From positions 26,997,489 to 27,061,488 of the forward strand of contig OY992832.1 of assembly GCA_963921425.1 (NCBI GenBank): 64,000 bases of DNA, read 5' to 3'. This document shows, one piece after another, positions 31,190 to 43,524 of the stretch. This DNA is from Dryas octopetala. Taxonomy: Eukaryota; Streptophyta; Magnoliopsida; Rosales; Rosaceae. A model generated the notes under the pieces. The model saw nothing but the letters and a program-made list of their open reading frames with translations, did no database searches and had not been told where the DNA came from. Made by a program: the position numbers and the translations under genes. Position 1 is the first letter of the stretch; each line of letters begins with the position of its first letter.

Positions 31190-34100
31190 TGACGCAAGGT
31201 GGCAGCGGCAAGGTGGCAGCGTGAGAAAAATAAAGGAGAGAGGGCTGCTAGGGTATGGCGGCTAGAAAGAGAAAGGACGCTAGGGGGTTTTCAGAACTTT
31301 GCAAGGAACTCTCTCTTTGTGCTATAAAGATGTATTTATAGAGTAAGGGGGCTGAAGCTTTCCTCTCCTTTTCAATGTGGGATTCAGAAGTTTCCTTGTT
31401 AATTAGGTCAACTTGTGAGCTTTGGGTACCAAAAAGGAAAACAAGGAATGGGCCTTGAACATTTCTTGGGCGTCACTTCTGTTTCTGGTGGCGGGTCTGC
31501 TGCGCTGCCTTTACCAAAACGGCTATAACTTGGGCTAGACATGTCAAAATCGAGATCCGTAAAATTCTCCGCGAAGCTAACATCCGTAGCTTTCCAACCA
31601 TATATGGCATATCATCAGATTCAATCTTAGAGGTCTGGGCATGCTGTCGAAGTTGCTGCTCATTTTAACAAGGTTTTGACTTTCCTTCTTTCACTTGGAT
31701 TCTTTGTGATCTTTGACCAAATCTTGGAATATTGATGAGTGTGCATTTTACATCACTTTATGATACTAATTCCTTAACCCAGAGTGTTAGAACTCGATAC
31801 TTTGTGTTTCTTGTCTTGTTTTTGTGTTTTCAAGTTAAATGAAGCAGAAATAGGAAAAAGGAGCAAATGGAGTCATTTTGGGACATTTCCTGGTCAAACT
31901 AGGAAAATGGGTCAATTCTTGGTCAAACCAGGAAACGAGCAGAAATCCTAGTTAAATGAGGATTCTTAGTCACACTAGGAAACATCAAGTCCAGAACCAT
32001 CATTATCGACCCATAAATGAGAAATCCTAATTGGAACAGGAATTCCTGGTTGAACTAGGAAACCTAACCCTACTAGGGAAACGAGTCCTAATGACACTAG
32101 GAGACCCTAAGGGCAATATGGTCATTACGAGAAGTCAAAATGGATAAGGAATTTTTCATTTACAAGAAATCCTAGTTGGACTAGGAAAGGTTGGTCAAAG
32201 TCAACTCTATCAAGTCAAGGTTCCACAAGCTTCTAGAAGGTGGTGGACATCCATGGAAATAAATGGTGGGAAGAAATGAATTCAAATTCAAAAGGAAATG
32301 AGGGGCGAAGTGGGAAGTCAAAGTCAATGGTCAAAGGTCAACTATGACATGTCATCAATTCAAATGGGCCATGGGCCTATGTCATGCCGAAATCAGCCTA
32401 TGCGCAAGGATGAAGGAAACCCTAGGGGGCCTAGGCGTGAGTCACTTAAGCCTAAGGAGCAAGCCTTGCCGCAAGCCCATGCTTCCCAAACCCTAGCTGC
32501 TGCCGCATATGCTAAAGCCTTGCCTCACAAGGATTCCTCCCACACACCTCTATAAATATATCCTATTCTCTCAAGGTTCAGATCTTCAGTTCCCATAATT
32601 TCAAATTTTTAGAATTCAGAGAGAGAGAGAGGTGCCGAGTTTCAGAGAGAGAGAGAGAGAGAGGTTGGTGTCGCAGCAAGGAAGAAGGTGCCTTTGCCGC
32701 AAGCTATAGCTCACCCTAGCCGTGAGCCACCTGCTTGTGTGAGGTTCCCTTCTCTTCCTTGTCTTGCCGCAGCCCCCTCTTCATTGTTCTTTAATTTTTC
32801 TTCTAGAATTCTGATTTTATTTTAAGTTTGTGTTTTTGAATTTATTTTAAGTATGGATTGGGATTTTGTTTATATATTTCAGATTTCTTTTTATGCTTTA
32901 ATTATGTAGGTTTATTATCCTATCTTGCATGTTAGTTGTAGGTTGATTTTCAGAGATGTCATGCTTTAACAAACCGTTTATCCGTCTCTTGATTAATTAA
33001 TTTGATTTTTACATGTTTTAAATTCTCATTATCCAATTGAATCCATCACTAGTTGTTTGCGTCTTTTGACTGGCCACCTTAGGATAATTGCATCTAGTTT
33101 ATTTGTTAGGTTTAGCTGTGAAATAGTCAAAGACACTAAATCACAAGTAACAAGGGAATAAGGGATTATTCTTGGTAATGATTTTGTGCGACTTCTATAA
33201 GGAAATAGTCAAAGCTTATATGTTGTGCATGTTTGACGTTCTCATAGATCTTAATGACTCTTGCATGGATAACAGTTGCCCTAGGGAATGCCTAACAAAG
33301 CTCTTAAGGAACATGTAAGTTAACTAATTAGGGGAGGCCTAAGAAGCTCTTAAAATATGCCTTAAGAGAACAATTGCGATAAAGTAACTAGCTAAACCTT
33401 TTTAGCAGTCAAACTTTGATATATTGTGTTTGAATTGATTTGTCATTAGCCTTGGATGGTTAGAGTATGCATATCTGATTTGAAACTGAAAACTTAACAT
33501 TGCAAGATAGGATAATGGGTGCGTGTGTGTGGTGATGTGTGCGTGAGTTCCATCTTTCTAAAACCCCTCATTTAGTTATTCTAATTGATTAATTGAATTG
33601 ATTTGTTGTGTATTAACCATTCTCTGTGGGATCGACCTCGTGCTTGTATGCTTTGCTACTGATGCGATTCGTGCACTTGTGAGTAAACTTAGAATAGAAT
33701 ATGCTTTTATTTTGTTCTAAGAAAACAATCAACAAATATCTCTTATCTAAATCAGAATTTCAACTTAAATGAAAGTCTTCTAGGCTAAGAAATAGATATG
33801 TGGCTTCATCCTCTTGGGCTTGGCGCATGGCATAGACTTAGGGCCCAATCATCCCTTCTTGCACCTTAAGTCTTCTAGAATCTTCTGGAACCTTTGATTT
33901 GTTGATTTTGACTTTGACCACTTCTCCTCGTCCACCAAGGAATCCTTGTAGAAGTAGAATCCCTATCTCACTTGGATTTCACATTTACCATTTTACCCAT
34001 CATGATTCCTATATTCATTAGAACACTATTTCCTATCCGGATTAGGTTTCCTAGTTCAATTAGGATTTCTCATTTTTGACCTCGGATCTTCATGATTTCT

Positions 34101-34365
34101 TCTTATTCAAGCTTGATCTTGCCTTGTGAGACTAGGAATCCTAGTTTGACTGAGATTCAGCTTTTCCTGGTTTGATTAGGATTTTTCTTATTTTCCTAGT
34201 TTGACTAGGAAACGTCCTAAAACGGCTCTTTTGGCTCATTTTCTCTTCTTTGCTCATTTTATCCTATAAAAGCAGAAACAAACTAACAAAACACAAAATA
34301 CCGAGTTCTTGCACGCTACGTTAGGGAATTGGTATCATAAAATACTGTAAAATGAGCACTCAACA
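31190..34365 (-). repeat. LTR of old element G, split by a solo LTR
   Basis: Minus-strand LTR related to A. The right edge (34365) is TGTTGAGTGCTCATTTTAC and is followed by a polypurine tract. The left end is truncated near 31190, in a GTGGCAGCGG-rich part also seen at 62700. A TATTTATAG-type TATA region lies near 31330 (minus strand). Removing 31733-33739 rejoins its two halves. Confidence 0.78.
31733..33734 (+). repeat. Solo LTR (A/B type) in element G
   Basis: 2,002 bp from TGATGAGTG to ATCAACA. It is flanked by AATAT (31728-31732 and 33735-33739) with no internal region, the product of LTR-LTR recombination. It carries the palindrome array in diverged form, a TTGAC cluster near 32310-32345 and a GAGAGAG leader near 32617-32662. 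Confidence 0.9.
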
Positions 34366-35520
34366 CACCCCCAAACTTAGATTTTGCTAGTTCTCGAGCA
34401 AAAAGAACAAAGAAGAGACTCAAAACATCCCAACACATGAATTCATGAGTACAACCATCAATAGCATAGTCAAGCAAGGTACATATAGAATTTATACTTC
34501 AACTTCTAATAATGATTCAATTAACATACCTTACTCCTCCATTGAGCATATATGTCATCCTTAACACAAACTTAAGTGTCAGACAAACAAGACTAAATCA
34601 GCATATACAAAATAGTTTCAACTCCAATTCTCACAATGACATACCCTCAATAATAAAGTGCTCAGAGATTGGGTTGACATGTGCACTCAAGTATACGTGA
34701 GAGATAATATGTAACAAATACAAAGAGCTCATATATTTTACATGAAAGAAAGGCATATTGAAACAAAAGCACTGATCTCAAGAGAGGGAATTAAAATACT
34801 TGGAATAGAATCAATAACCACAGACTTCCCTTTTATCTAGACTTCACATAATGAACCACATTTCTCCCAAGATCAAGTAGGGCGTTCATAAGGGTTGTAA
34901 TAGAGGCTTAGGTTAGGATGTGGTATTGAAATGAAACGGATAAAAAAAGAAATGAAATTAAACAGACTATGGATTTGCACAAAGAAAGCAATGGAGGTAT
35001 TCCTTGCATAATTTGCACTCATAGCTCAAATTTGAACACCTTTCTACTTCAATCTTTTGAAATCATCCCTTCTTCTTTTTTCTTTTCTTTTCTTTTCTTT
35101 TGGGGTACAACATACATTCATAATCTCATTTTCTTTTGCATCAAGTTATGCATAAACATTTCTTTTCAACCTCACAATTCACCAACTCAATGCAAATCCA
35201 TAGGTAAGGTAAACAGGTAGAGAAGTAAAACTCCCCAAACTTAGGGTTTGGTATAGGGGTAAACAAAGAAAAGGTCCTCAGGCTCAAAATGATTGACTAG
35301 GGTTATAACACAAGGTAGGCTTTAGGCCATGGGTTAAAAAAAAACAAGGCCTAATATCATTTCTTAAGATTCATGAAGTTATACCCATGCTTTGTATAGA
35401 ATAAGAAGGAAGTTCTAGCTCTTTAATTCACAATTATATTCCAAGTACTTAATCATAAGAAAGAGTAATGAGATCACAACAACTTTATATGACAAGAAAA
35501 GATTTAGAGCACTATTAACA
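34366..35520 (-). mobile_element. Element G internal 3' region (truncated)
   Basis: Polypurine tract (34366-34379), hairpin TTTGCT/AGCAAA (34383-34402), and non-coding sequence parallel to A's 3' region, with a second PPT-like tract near 35231-35246. Homology fades around 35510-35550. No gene seen. Confidence 0.7.
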
Positions 35521-37496
35521 AGTGAATTGGTTAATTAGGTCAACCAAGTGCTATGAATGCACTCTGGAAGCTAAGTTTGAGGCAATAACAGGTCTGTGCA
35601 TAGACAATTTGTGAACCCCTTCTTTGTGGCTATAGGTGTGTATTTATATGCAAAGAAGAGGTAAATAGGATATTTACTTGATTGAAGATGAAAAATGGAG
35701 AAGTGGCCACATCCCTAACTTTGAATAGTGTGTCATGCACAACTGCCCAGCATCTTTGCATTGAATGCAAAAGGAGACTTTAGGAGTTAAGCCTTACCCT
35801 AGCTATCCCATCTGGAGTTAATGTGTTAGAATCCATAGGGTGTCAGAGAATAGACACTTGAGTATGATTGAAGATATTCTTGGAAGCTTCCCCAAGAGCG
35901 GTGGAATGTATGGCCGAGCCGAACTGGGTGTCCACTTCATGATGGATTTCTTCAAGTGTAGAGAAACAGTGTTGATCAGTTCAAATGAGCGGGGGGCAAT
36001 CCCTAGGCTGAGCCGAACACATGTCATTCGTGAATCTCTTATGTATGAGGCAATCAGATGTGCCAGATTGGAAAGTAGGGCATTGGGCCGAGCCAAGCCC
36101 AATGATTGAGGTGATCCGGTGGTGGCAAGGTTGTCAAAGCAAGTTTGATCATGATCAGTCATTGGGCCGGGCCGAGCCGAACCAATGGTCGAGTTGATCT
36201 GGTGGTGTCAAGATTGTCAAAGCAAGTATGATCATGATAGGTCATTGAGCCGGGCCAAGCCGAACTAATAGTCGAGGTGATCCGGTGGTGTCAAGATTGT
36301 CAAAGCATGTCTGATCATGATCGATCATTGGGCCGGGCCGAACCAAACCAAATGGTCGAGGTGATTCGGTGGTGGCAAGATTGTCAAAGCAAGTCTGATC
36401 ATGATCAGTCATTGGGCAGGGCTGTGCTGAACCAATGATCGAGGTGATCCGGCGGTGGCAAAATTGTCCCAGCAAGTTAGATCATGATCGGTCATTGGGC
36501 CGGGCCGAGCCGAATCAAATGGTGGAGGTGATTCGGTGGTGGTAAGAGCGTCCAAGCCAATTCGATCATGATTGGTTCGGAGGTCGAGCCGAACTAAAAG
36601 GATCGAGGTGATCCGGTGGTGGCAAGAGCATTCAAGTCAGTTCGATCATGATTGGTTCGAAGGCTGAGCCAAAGGGATAAGGTGACTGGGGTGGCTGACC
36701 AGGTCAACCGTTGATTGGTCAAGCTGCCACGTAGGATCTCTGAGGCGGTGGACTAGAAATTCTGAGCCAAGCCAAACATATGACTTTGTAAATGTCTCAA
36801 GTGTGTAATGATCATCGTCTAGCCGAGCCGAAGACTGAAGTGATGTTCCAGGTTCTAATAGGATGTTTGATGGTTGAGCTGTGAGCTGGGTTGTCAAGTC
36901 TGTTAGAAAGTCATGTCAAGTGCACTCGAGTATGATGATTCGTCTCAACTTGATATTCTAGAATGGCAATGGGAAGCGGAGTCGATTCGAACACACATGC
37001 CTCCTTATATGTCGATGTGAAACCCACAAATGATCGGATCGGACATGGATGTGCCGGGCTGAATTGATCAGGTGATTGCTGTAGAGATTCTTTCAAGTGT
37101 AAAGTAGCTGTGACTGGAGAAAGATGATCCCCAGATTCAAGCCGAACTGATGGTGTCCAAAAAAGATGATCTCTCAAATTCTTGATGGATCCTAATGTAG
37201 GTTCAGATCTGACATGGGTAACCCGGAGGTAAGAGCCGATCTCAGATGTGCATGTTGTTGGCATTGCGTAGCTGACATAGATGGCTGGGTTTGATCAAGT
37301 TGATCGTTGAAAAGTTAGAGCAAAAGTGAGACCTGGCGTGCCACATGTTGGTCTATGATTGGCTAATGAATCCATGTGGATTTATCCACAATCAATTGTT
37401 TATATTATTAGGAATACATGAAAAAAATTTATAATGATCAGTCACACTTCCTTTAGTTGTTCTTATATATTATATTAAATTGACTGCCCCTCATAT
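35521..37496. other. Unidentified sequence with minisatellite
   Basis: No domain recognised. It starts near the motif GGCAATAACAGGTCTG (35581), which recurs at 54382. Weakly similar TTCAAGTGTA-containing blocks near 35950 and 37090 hint at an internal duplication. Open frames on both strands are short and follow the repeat. It is probably a remnant of an unclassified mobile element. Confidence 0.4.
36068..36680 (+). repeat. 84-bp minisatellite (about 7-8 copies)
   Basis: Units carry GATCATGATC, then TCATTGGGCCGGGCCGAGCC, then GAGGTGATCCGGTGGTGGCA, spaced about 82-86 bp. Each unit is partly degraded. No gene. Confidence 0.8.
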
Positions 37497-37680
37497 TAGA
37501 CCCGGCAAAATTTATCACGACCCGGAACGACCCGCAAATTTGCAGGTTTGGGTTTGAGCTAATTGGGTCGTGTTCAAATCTTGTAGATCCGATAACAACC
37601 CGTTTAGATAACGGGTCGTGTTCGTGTCAACCCGTGAAACCCATTAAGACCCGTTAAGAGTAAGGGCATTTAAGTAATTT
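37497..37680 (+). repeat. hAT left subterminal repeats
   Basis: Several CGACCCG/CGGGTCG motifs crowd the first 180 bp. Mirror-image clusters lie at the right end. Such subterminal motifs are commonly transposase-binding sites in hAT elements; the role here is inferred. Confidence 0.6.
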
Positions 37681-38788
37681 TCTACACTTAACAAAATGTC
37701 AAAATATCCTAACCCTAATCTCTAATTCATTCAGTTTCACAAAACACTCAGCCGCCTCACCTTATCTCTCTGAGTCTCTGGCTCTCTGCGAAATGCGATC
37801 TGTCGTCTCCCTCTCCCTCAGCCTTAGCCTTAGCCAGTTAGCCTCCATGTCTCCATGATCCATCAGCCTCTTTGCCTCTTAGATTGTCTCCCTCAGCCTT
37901 AGCCTCCAATCTCCATGGACCCTTAGCCTTCATCGACCCAGCAGCCAGCATCTCTCCCTTTCTCTTCTTATTCCTCTGCAATCGACCTCACACAGAGCTG
38001 CACAGACTCTGCCTCCACCGACCCAGCATCGTCGTCTCAGCCTCCATCGACCCAGCATCGTCATCTCAGCCTCCATTGACATCGATCCAGCTGCCCTCTC
38101 TCTCTTTCTCTTATCCCTCCCTCTGCGATCTCTCACTCTGCAAGTCTACAATCGACCCTTAGTCTCTGCGAGCTACACACAAGAATCTTTCTCCCTCTCT
38201 CTGCGATCTCTCCCTCTCGAGTCTCTTGCTGTCTTGTTCTCTGCCGCGAATTGGGATCGCTCGCCAGCTAGGTCAGATTGGAGCAACTTTTTTTTGAGAA
38301 CATATTACCCATATTCGGGGACAAGGGGCGGAACGACCTCTCGATCTACTTACTGCAGCCCAGGAATAAAAACGTCGTCGTCTCGACCCTCAGCCCGACT
38401 CAAAGCCTCAAAGGTACTCCGAATTCCAAAACCTCTTTTTGTGTTTAATATTTTAAATTTTCTAAGCAGCATTAAATATGTTTGATTTCAAGCTGGTTGA
38501 ATGTGCAAATTTGCGATAGTCATGGCTAATAGGCTTATGTTATTAGCATCATTTATAGGTTTTATGACTCTTCCTGTGAACTTCAAAGAAAAATATGTTA
38601 CATTATGGATCTTAGTCATCACATTATTATACCAGCTTTCAGTACTTTGCTAAAGCCATCAGATATAAATCTATACTGAAACAGGAACATGGCTGACTTG
38701 CTAAATGCTTTGTTTTCGTTATTCTGAAATCTGAATCATAGGATGCTTTATTTTTATATATAACTAGCTTATTAAATGTTCAATGCAG
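37681..38788 (+). mobile_element. hAT 5' non-coding region
   Basis: CT-rich and serine/proline-like open frames (for example 37872-38162) are low-complexity CATCGACCCAGC repeats, not protein genes. It probably includes a 5' UTR and an intron ending in TGCAG at 38784-38788, directly before the transposase ATG. Confidence 0.5.
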
Positions 38789-41057
38789 ATGAATCCTAGT
38801 CCTACAAGTAATATTGTTGAGGAGTCTGGTGAAGTTTCAGTGAGAAACAATGTGGGTCAAAGTGCTGAACATGTAGAAGATACAGCAGATAAAAGCCCTA
38901 CAAAGAAAAGGGCAAGAGGCATGGCAGTAGGTAAGCGTAAATTAAGATCTCCTGCTTGGACTTTGTTTGAACCATTGCCTATGGAACCAGATAAAAAGAA
39001 GCGTGCTAAATGTAGACAATGTGGTGTGATATATATGTGATAGTCAATGTGGGACGGGTAATATGTTGAGTCACATGAAAAATTGTCCTAAGAAAACACA
39101 TGGTGATTTACAACAATTAATGTTATCACAGTCTGGATTGCGTTCCCCAAAATTTGATCATGAGAAATTTAGAGATTTATTGATAGAAGCAATTATCAAA
39201 CATGATTTACCTTTTAGCTTTGTTGAATATGAGGGCATTAGAGCTTTATTTGCATATATATATCTCCTGATATCAAGCTGCCTTGTAGAAATACTATTAA
39301 GGCATGTGTTTTAAGGATGTTTAAAAGGGAAAAACTTAAACTTGGTAATTTGTTAAGTATGGTTCCAGGAAGGATTTGCTTAACATCTGATTTATGGACC
39401 TCTTTGACCACTGATGGATACCTAACTCTTACAGCCCATTTTTTTGATCAAGAATGGAGATTGCATAAAAGGATTTTAAACTTTTGTCATATGCCCCCTC
39501 CACATACTGGTGTTGCTTTGTGTGAAAAAATTAATTCATTATTGACTGATTGGGGGATTGAGAAGAAATTATTTTCTATTACTTTGGATAATGATTCTGC
39601 AAATGATTGTTTTGTTGATCATTTGAAAAATCAATTGAACTTTAGAGGTCTACTATTAATGAATGGTAAATTCTTTCATGTTCGCTGCTGTGCTCACATT
39701 TTAAACTTGATAGTTCAAGAGGGACTTAAAGAAATTGATCCCTCTGTTTTAAAGATTCGTGAGTGCATCAAATACATAAGGGGTTCAGCTTGGAGGAAAC
39801 AAAAGTTCTTTGAATGTGTTGCACAAGTAGGGATAGCAGGTAATAGGAGAGGCTTAAGACAAGATGTGCCTACTAGGTGGAACTCAACCTATACCATGCT
39901 TGACAGTGCACTTTTTTATCAGCGTGCTTTTATCAATCTAAGATTAAGTGATTCAAGTTTCATTTTTTGCCCTTCTACAGAAGAGTGGGATAAAATAGGA
40001 AAGATTTCAAAATTTTTGGGGTATTTTTATGAAGTTACTTGCTTATTTTCTGGAACAAAGTACCCCACATCAAATTTATTCTTTCCTAAAGTGTTCATAA
40101 TCCAACACAGTATCAAAACAGCCATGGAAGATAGGGATAATTTCATGAGAAGGCTGGGAACTTCTATGAACTTAAAGTTTGAAAAGTATTGGTAAGATTA
40201 CAGTTTAATTCAAGAAATTGCAATTATTTTGGATCCTCGTTATAAATTGCAGTTTGTAGAATGGGCTTATACCAAGCTTTATGGTCAAGATTCTTATGAA
40301 TTCAAACGTGTTAATGACACTTTGTCTTCTCTTTTTGATTTGTACATGGAAAATTTGTCACATCTTGTGAATTCAAATCGTCCAAGGAATGAGACAGCTA
40401 GTCACACGGAAGATGGAGACACTATCTTTGAGGTAATTGCTGGTTTTCTTTATATAATTCATAATTGCTTGTTTGATAATTGTTTATCTTTTTTTATAAG
40501 TGCTTGTTTGATAATTTCATGTTTTTTATAATCCTTTGTAGGATTTTGATAATAGTTATAACAGTGGTGTAGCTTCAAGTACAAAAACTGAATTGGATAA
40601 GTATTTTGATGAAGAAAGGCTAGACAGAAAGCAAGAGTTAGATGTTCATTCTTGGTGGCAAATGGAGCAATTTCGTTATCCTATTCTTTCTAATTTAGAT
40701 CGTGATGTGCTAACAATTCATATTTCCACTGTTGCATCCGAATCAGCCTTTAGTATTGGTGGTAGAGTACTAGATCAATATCGCAGTTCATTATTGCCTG
40801 AAACTGCTCAAGCTTTGTTATGTACTCGAGATTGGATTTTTGGCAAGGGAGGTAAATTTTATATACCATTATACTGTTATGTTTCTTTTTTATTCTCATA
40901 AAGTTATATTTGTAATTAGTGTTTTTTTTTATGCTTAGTGTTTGATAAAGAACATGCTGACTTAGAAGTACTTAGTGAAGATGTTTTCAATTTGACTATT
41001 GAGGATAGTGGAAGCAGATCTGAACAATGTTCTAATACCATTTCTGTTGATGATTGA
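38789..41057 (+). pseudogene. hAT transposase (BED zinc finger), frameshifted
   Basis: The start is the ATG at 38789, right after a splice-acceptor-like TGCAG. The order is BED zinc finger (C..C....H....C across about 39010-39090), RNase-H-like core with TSDLW (Asp codon 39389-39391) and TLDNDSAND, then the C-terminal dimerisation domain (ASESAFS within about 40590-40850), with the acidic residues expected of hAT enzymes in place. Two GT-AG introns fit the reading frame: 40433-40541 and 40852-40938. The last exon ends at TGA 41055-41057. Damage: loss of AT in an (AT)n run at 39029-39038, gain of AT at 39253-39263 (which restores the frame), and TAA at 40193-40195. The protein resembles plant RICESLEEPER/DAYSLEEPER-type transposases. 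Confidence 0.9.
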
Positions 41058-41261
41058 TGAAAGGTGCTGTATTTTTATTGTTGTAGCTGTAATTTATATG
41101 TATTTCTATTGATTGTTGGAATTGAAAGGTTATGGATCACATATATGTTTTGTTTCAGGGGAGAATTAGAGAAGTTCTTGGTGTGGCAATGTGGCATTAA
41201 TCATTTCTTGAAGTGGTGTTCTGTTTATGGCTGGAAGATTGTGTTGGAGAATTAGAAAATT

Positions 41262-41545
41262 AGAGAATTTTGGGCTGTTTGTGGAACTTTGTGTTAAATT
41301 TTGTTTCACCTTGAAGTATTGTTCTGTAACTCTGTAAGACTTTAACTTCTGTTTTAGGGGAGAATATATTAGAGAATTTTGGGCTGTTTATTTTGGAACA
41401 TTGTGATAAATTTTGGTTTTGGTTGTTTATTTATTTTAGAACATTCTATATATGTATTGAATTTTGTTTTGGGCTGTAATTTTTGGCTGTTACTTATTTT
41501 GGAATATTGCATGAAGGGAATTTTGGGCTGTAATTTTTGTAAGTA
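41262..41545 (+). repeat. Degenerate repeats in the hAT 3' region
   Basis: Repeated GAATTTTGGGCTGT and TTTTGGAACATTGTG blocks, four or more loose copies after the transposase stop. Not coding. Confidence 0.5.
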
Positions 41546-41594
41546 TTGTAAGATATATATTAATTATAATTTTGTTTAAAAAATATTAATTTTC

Positions 41595-41799
41595 TTAACG
41601 GGTAAAACGGGTCGTGTCATGTTTATTCGTTTTAATTCGTGTCGTGTTCGTGTTGGGGGTTTTGTCACCCGTTACTTAATGGGTCGTGTCGTGTTAACTC
41701 GTTAAGCTTAACGGGTCGTGTCGTGTTAACCCGTTAAGCTTAACGGGTCGTGTCGTGTTTGACCCGAACCCGCAAAAAACGACCCGTTTGCCAGGTCTA
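41595..41799 (-). repeat. hAT right subterminal repeats
   Basis: ACGGGTCGTGTCGTGTTAAC occurs in tandem with CCGTTAAGCTTAACGGG palindromes, mirroring the left-end CGACCCG clusters, and ends in the terminal repeat. Confidence 0.65.
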
Positions 41800-41807
41800 C
41801 CTCATAT

Positions 41808-42501
41808 TATTGTGCATTTTATATATATAAATAATTGTTGATGTTTGTAAATTAGTTTATATCATGGCTTAATTATTATTAGACATTTATTATAATACAA
41901 CTTTAAATCCCGATTCATATTGTCTCGAAGTCAATTATAGTGCATGTATGCATATATTGTTATATACATGTTTATATATATAACTCACAACACTAAATAT
42001 ATATATGTCATATAATTTGATTCTTATTGTACACTTGCTTGGTCATTCCCTTATTACTATTCAATTAATATTTGTTATTTTTATTCTTTATTTTATGATT
42101 TTAATTTGTGTATTTATGTGATGAATATCATCAATTATCAGAACCTTTAGTTCCTTGATCCATATGAAATTGATTGAGGGCCAAAAGTTCCTCAATCCTA
42201 AATTATATGAGGGTTATAAGTTCCTCACTAAATCTGGACCTATAGTCCCTTGATTCCTTTTGCTATTATAACTAATTAAGTATTTTCATGGACTTACATA
42301 TTAAAGAAATCTAGGTATTCATTCCAAAATTAATTGGCAATAGGAGGAGTAAGTCAAGACCTTTATAAGTCACTATGCAAGGTTATACTTTTCTAATATG
42401 GTACAACACTCCACATTCTTACACATATCTCAAAGCCAAAAAGATTGCAGAAATAAAATATGAAAGTAAAAGATTATTGGATCCCAATTATATGAACTAA
42501 T
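41808..42501 (+). mobile_element. Probable 5' flank or LTR of a degraded copia element
   Basis: AT-rich, non-coding. Repeated AAGTTCCTCAATCC/AAGTTCCTCACT phrases (42170-42230) and a TTTATAAG box (42361-42368) sit upstream of the gag relic. I could not find a primer-binding site or LTR edge, so the limits are uncertain. The hAT is inserted in this sequence. Confidence 0.35.
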
Positions 42502-42549
42502 ATGTTCACGTCATTTATTATCATGGATATGATAGATTACTTCTTTTTA

Positions 42550-43521
42550 TGTAGTGTCCGGAGAGAAGTCAAACTTCACAAACTTGAGTTCGTTGCCCTT
42601 GATATCACTGGCAATAACTACTTATCGTGGATCCTTGATGCCAAAATCCACTTGAATTCTAAGGGCATAGGAGAAACAATCCAAGAAGGGAATGAAACGT
42701 CTCTACAAGACAAAGCAAAAGCTATGATATATTTGCGCCACCATCTTGATGAAGGACTAAAGTTTGAATATCTCATAGTGGAAGATCCTTATGAGCTTTT
42801 GGGTGCACCTGCGATTATAGGATTTCAAGACGATCAGTGAATACAACTCTGTATTGTTTAAGATTGTCTCTCTATTGAAATTATGTGGAGATAAAAATAC
42901 TGAAGGGGATTTCCTTGAAAAAACTTTTTCAAATTTTCATGCCTCCAATGTGCTCCTACAACAACAGAATCAAGAGCGCAAGTTTAAAAAATATTCTGAG
43001 TTGATTTTGTGCCTTTTGGTGGCTGAACAAATTAATGAGCTTTCAATGATGAATCATGAATCTCACCCAACTGGATCTGCACCATTGTCCAAAGCAAATG
43101 CAACCACATACCATGATTATGGTCGCGGTTTTAGTCATATACAAGGACGAGGAAGTGGGCGTTGGCGTGATTATCACAATAATCAAAATTGGGGTGGTTT
43201 TAATAAGTTTTTGGGTCCAAGAAACTCCCAAAACTCGTAGCACCACCAAAAGTGGGAGAACCAAACAAGACAAAGGGAAAGATATATTGGAAGAATCTCC
43301 CAAAAATTAAGGAAAATATTTGTTATAGATGCGGTGCGAGTGGGCATTGGGCACATGCTTGTCACACACCTAGACATTTAGTTGATCTATACCAAGCATC
43401 TTTGAAGGAAGAAGAGACCATTGTTGAGACAAATTATTTTGAGAAACCTGACTCAGTTGACACAACTTCTCCTGATATTTTAAAAATATTGCAGATTATG
43501 TTTGGAAACAATTGCATTTAA
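42550..43521 (+). pseudogene. copia-type gag (UBN2-like) with zinc knuckle, broken
   Basis: Three frame-separated blocks belong to one gag: KLEFVALDITGNNYLSW (from about 42570), then LKLCGDK...FHASNVLLQQQ...YSELILCLLVAEQ (42854-43240), then a CCHC zinc knuckle CYRCGASGHWAHAC (43321-43362) followed by HLVDLYQASLK. This pattern is common in plant copia-like gag proteins, which bind element RNA. Damage: a deletion of roughly 25 or more codons before 42840, stops at 42838 and 43238, and frame changes between blocks. The stop at 43519 precedes the E+ insertion. The rest of the element lies beyond that LTR. Confidence 0.82.
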
Positions 43522-43524
43522 TAA

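Larger units (their letters stand above)
37497..41799 (+). mobile_element. hAT DNA transposon, complete ends
   Basis: 4,303 bp with terminal inverted repeats TAGACCCGGCAAA / TTTGCCAGGTCTA (one mismatch) and a perfect 8-bp target-site duplication CCTCATAT (37489-37496 and 41800-41807). Eight-bp duplications and a BED-finger transposase are hallmarks of the hAT superfamily. The encoded transposase is broken, so any movement would need an enzyme from elsewhere. Confidence 0.95.

Noticed and set aside
36911-37264. 117-codon minus-strand frame
   Set aside because: No recognisable motif, in unclassified repeat DNA. Partly similar to another open frame at 35818-36162, as expected for a duplicated non-coding block.
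37872-38162. 96-codon frame in the hAT 5' region
   Set aside because: Low-complexity CATCGACCCAGC repeats upstream of the real transposase start.
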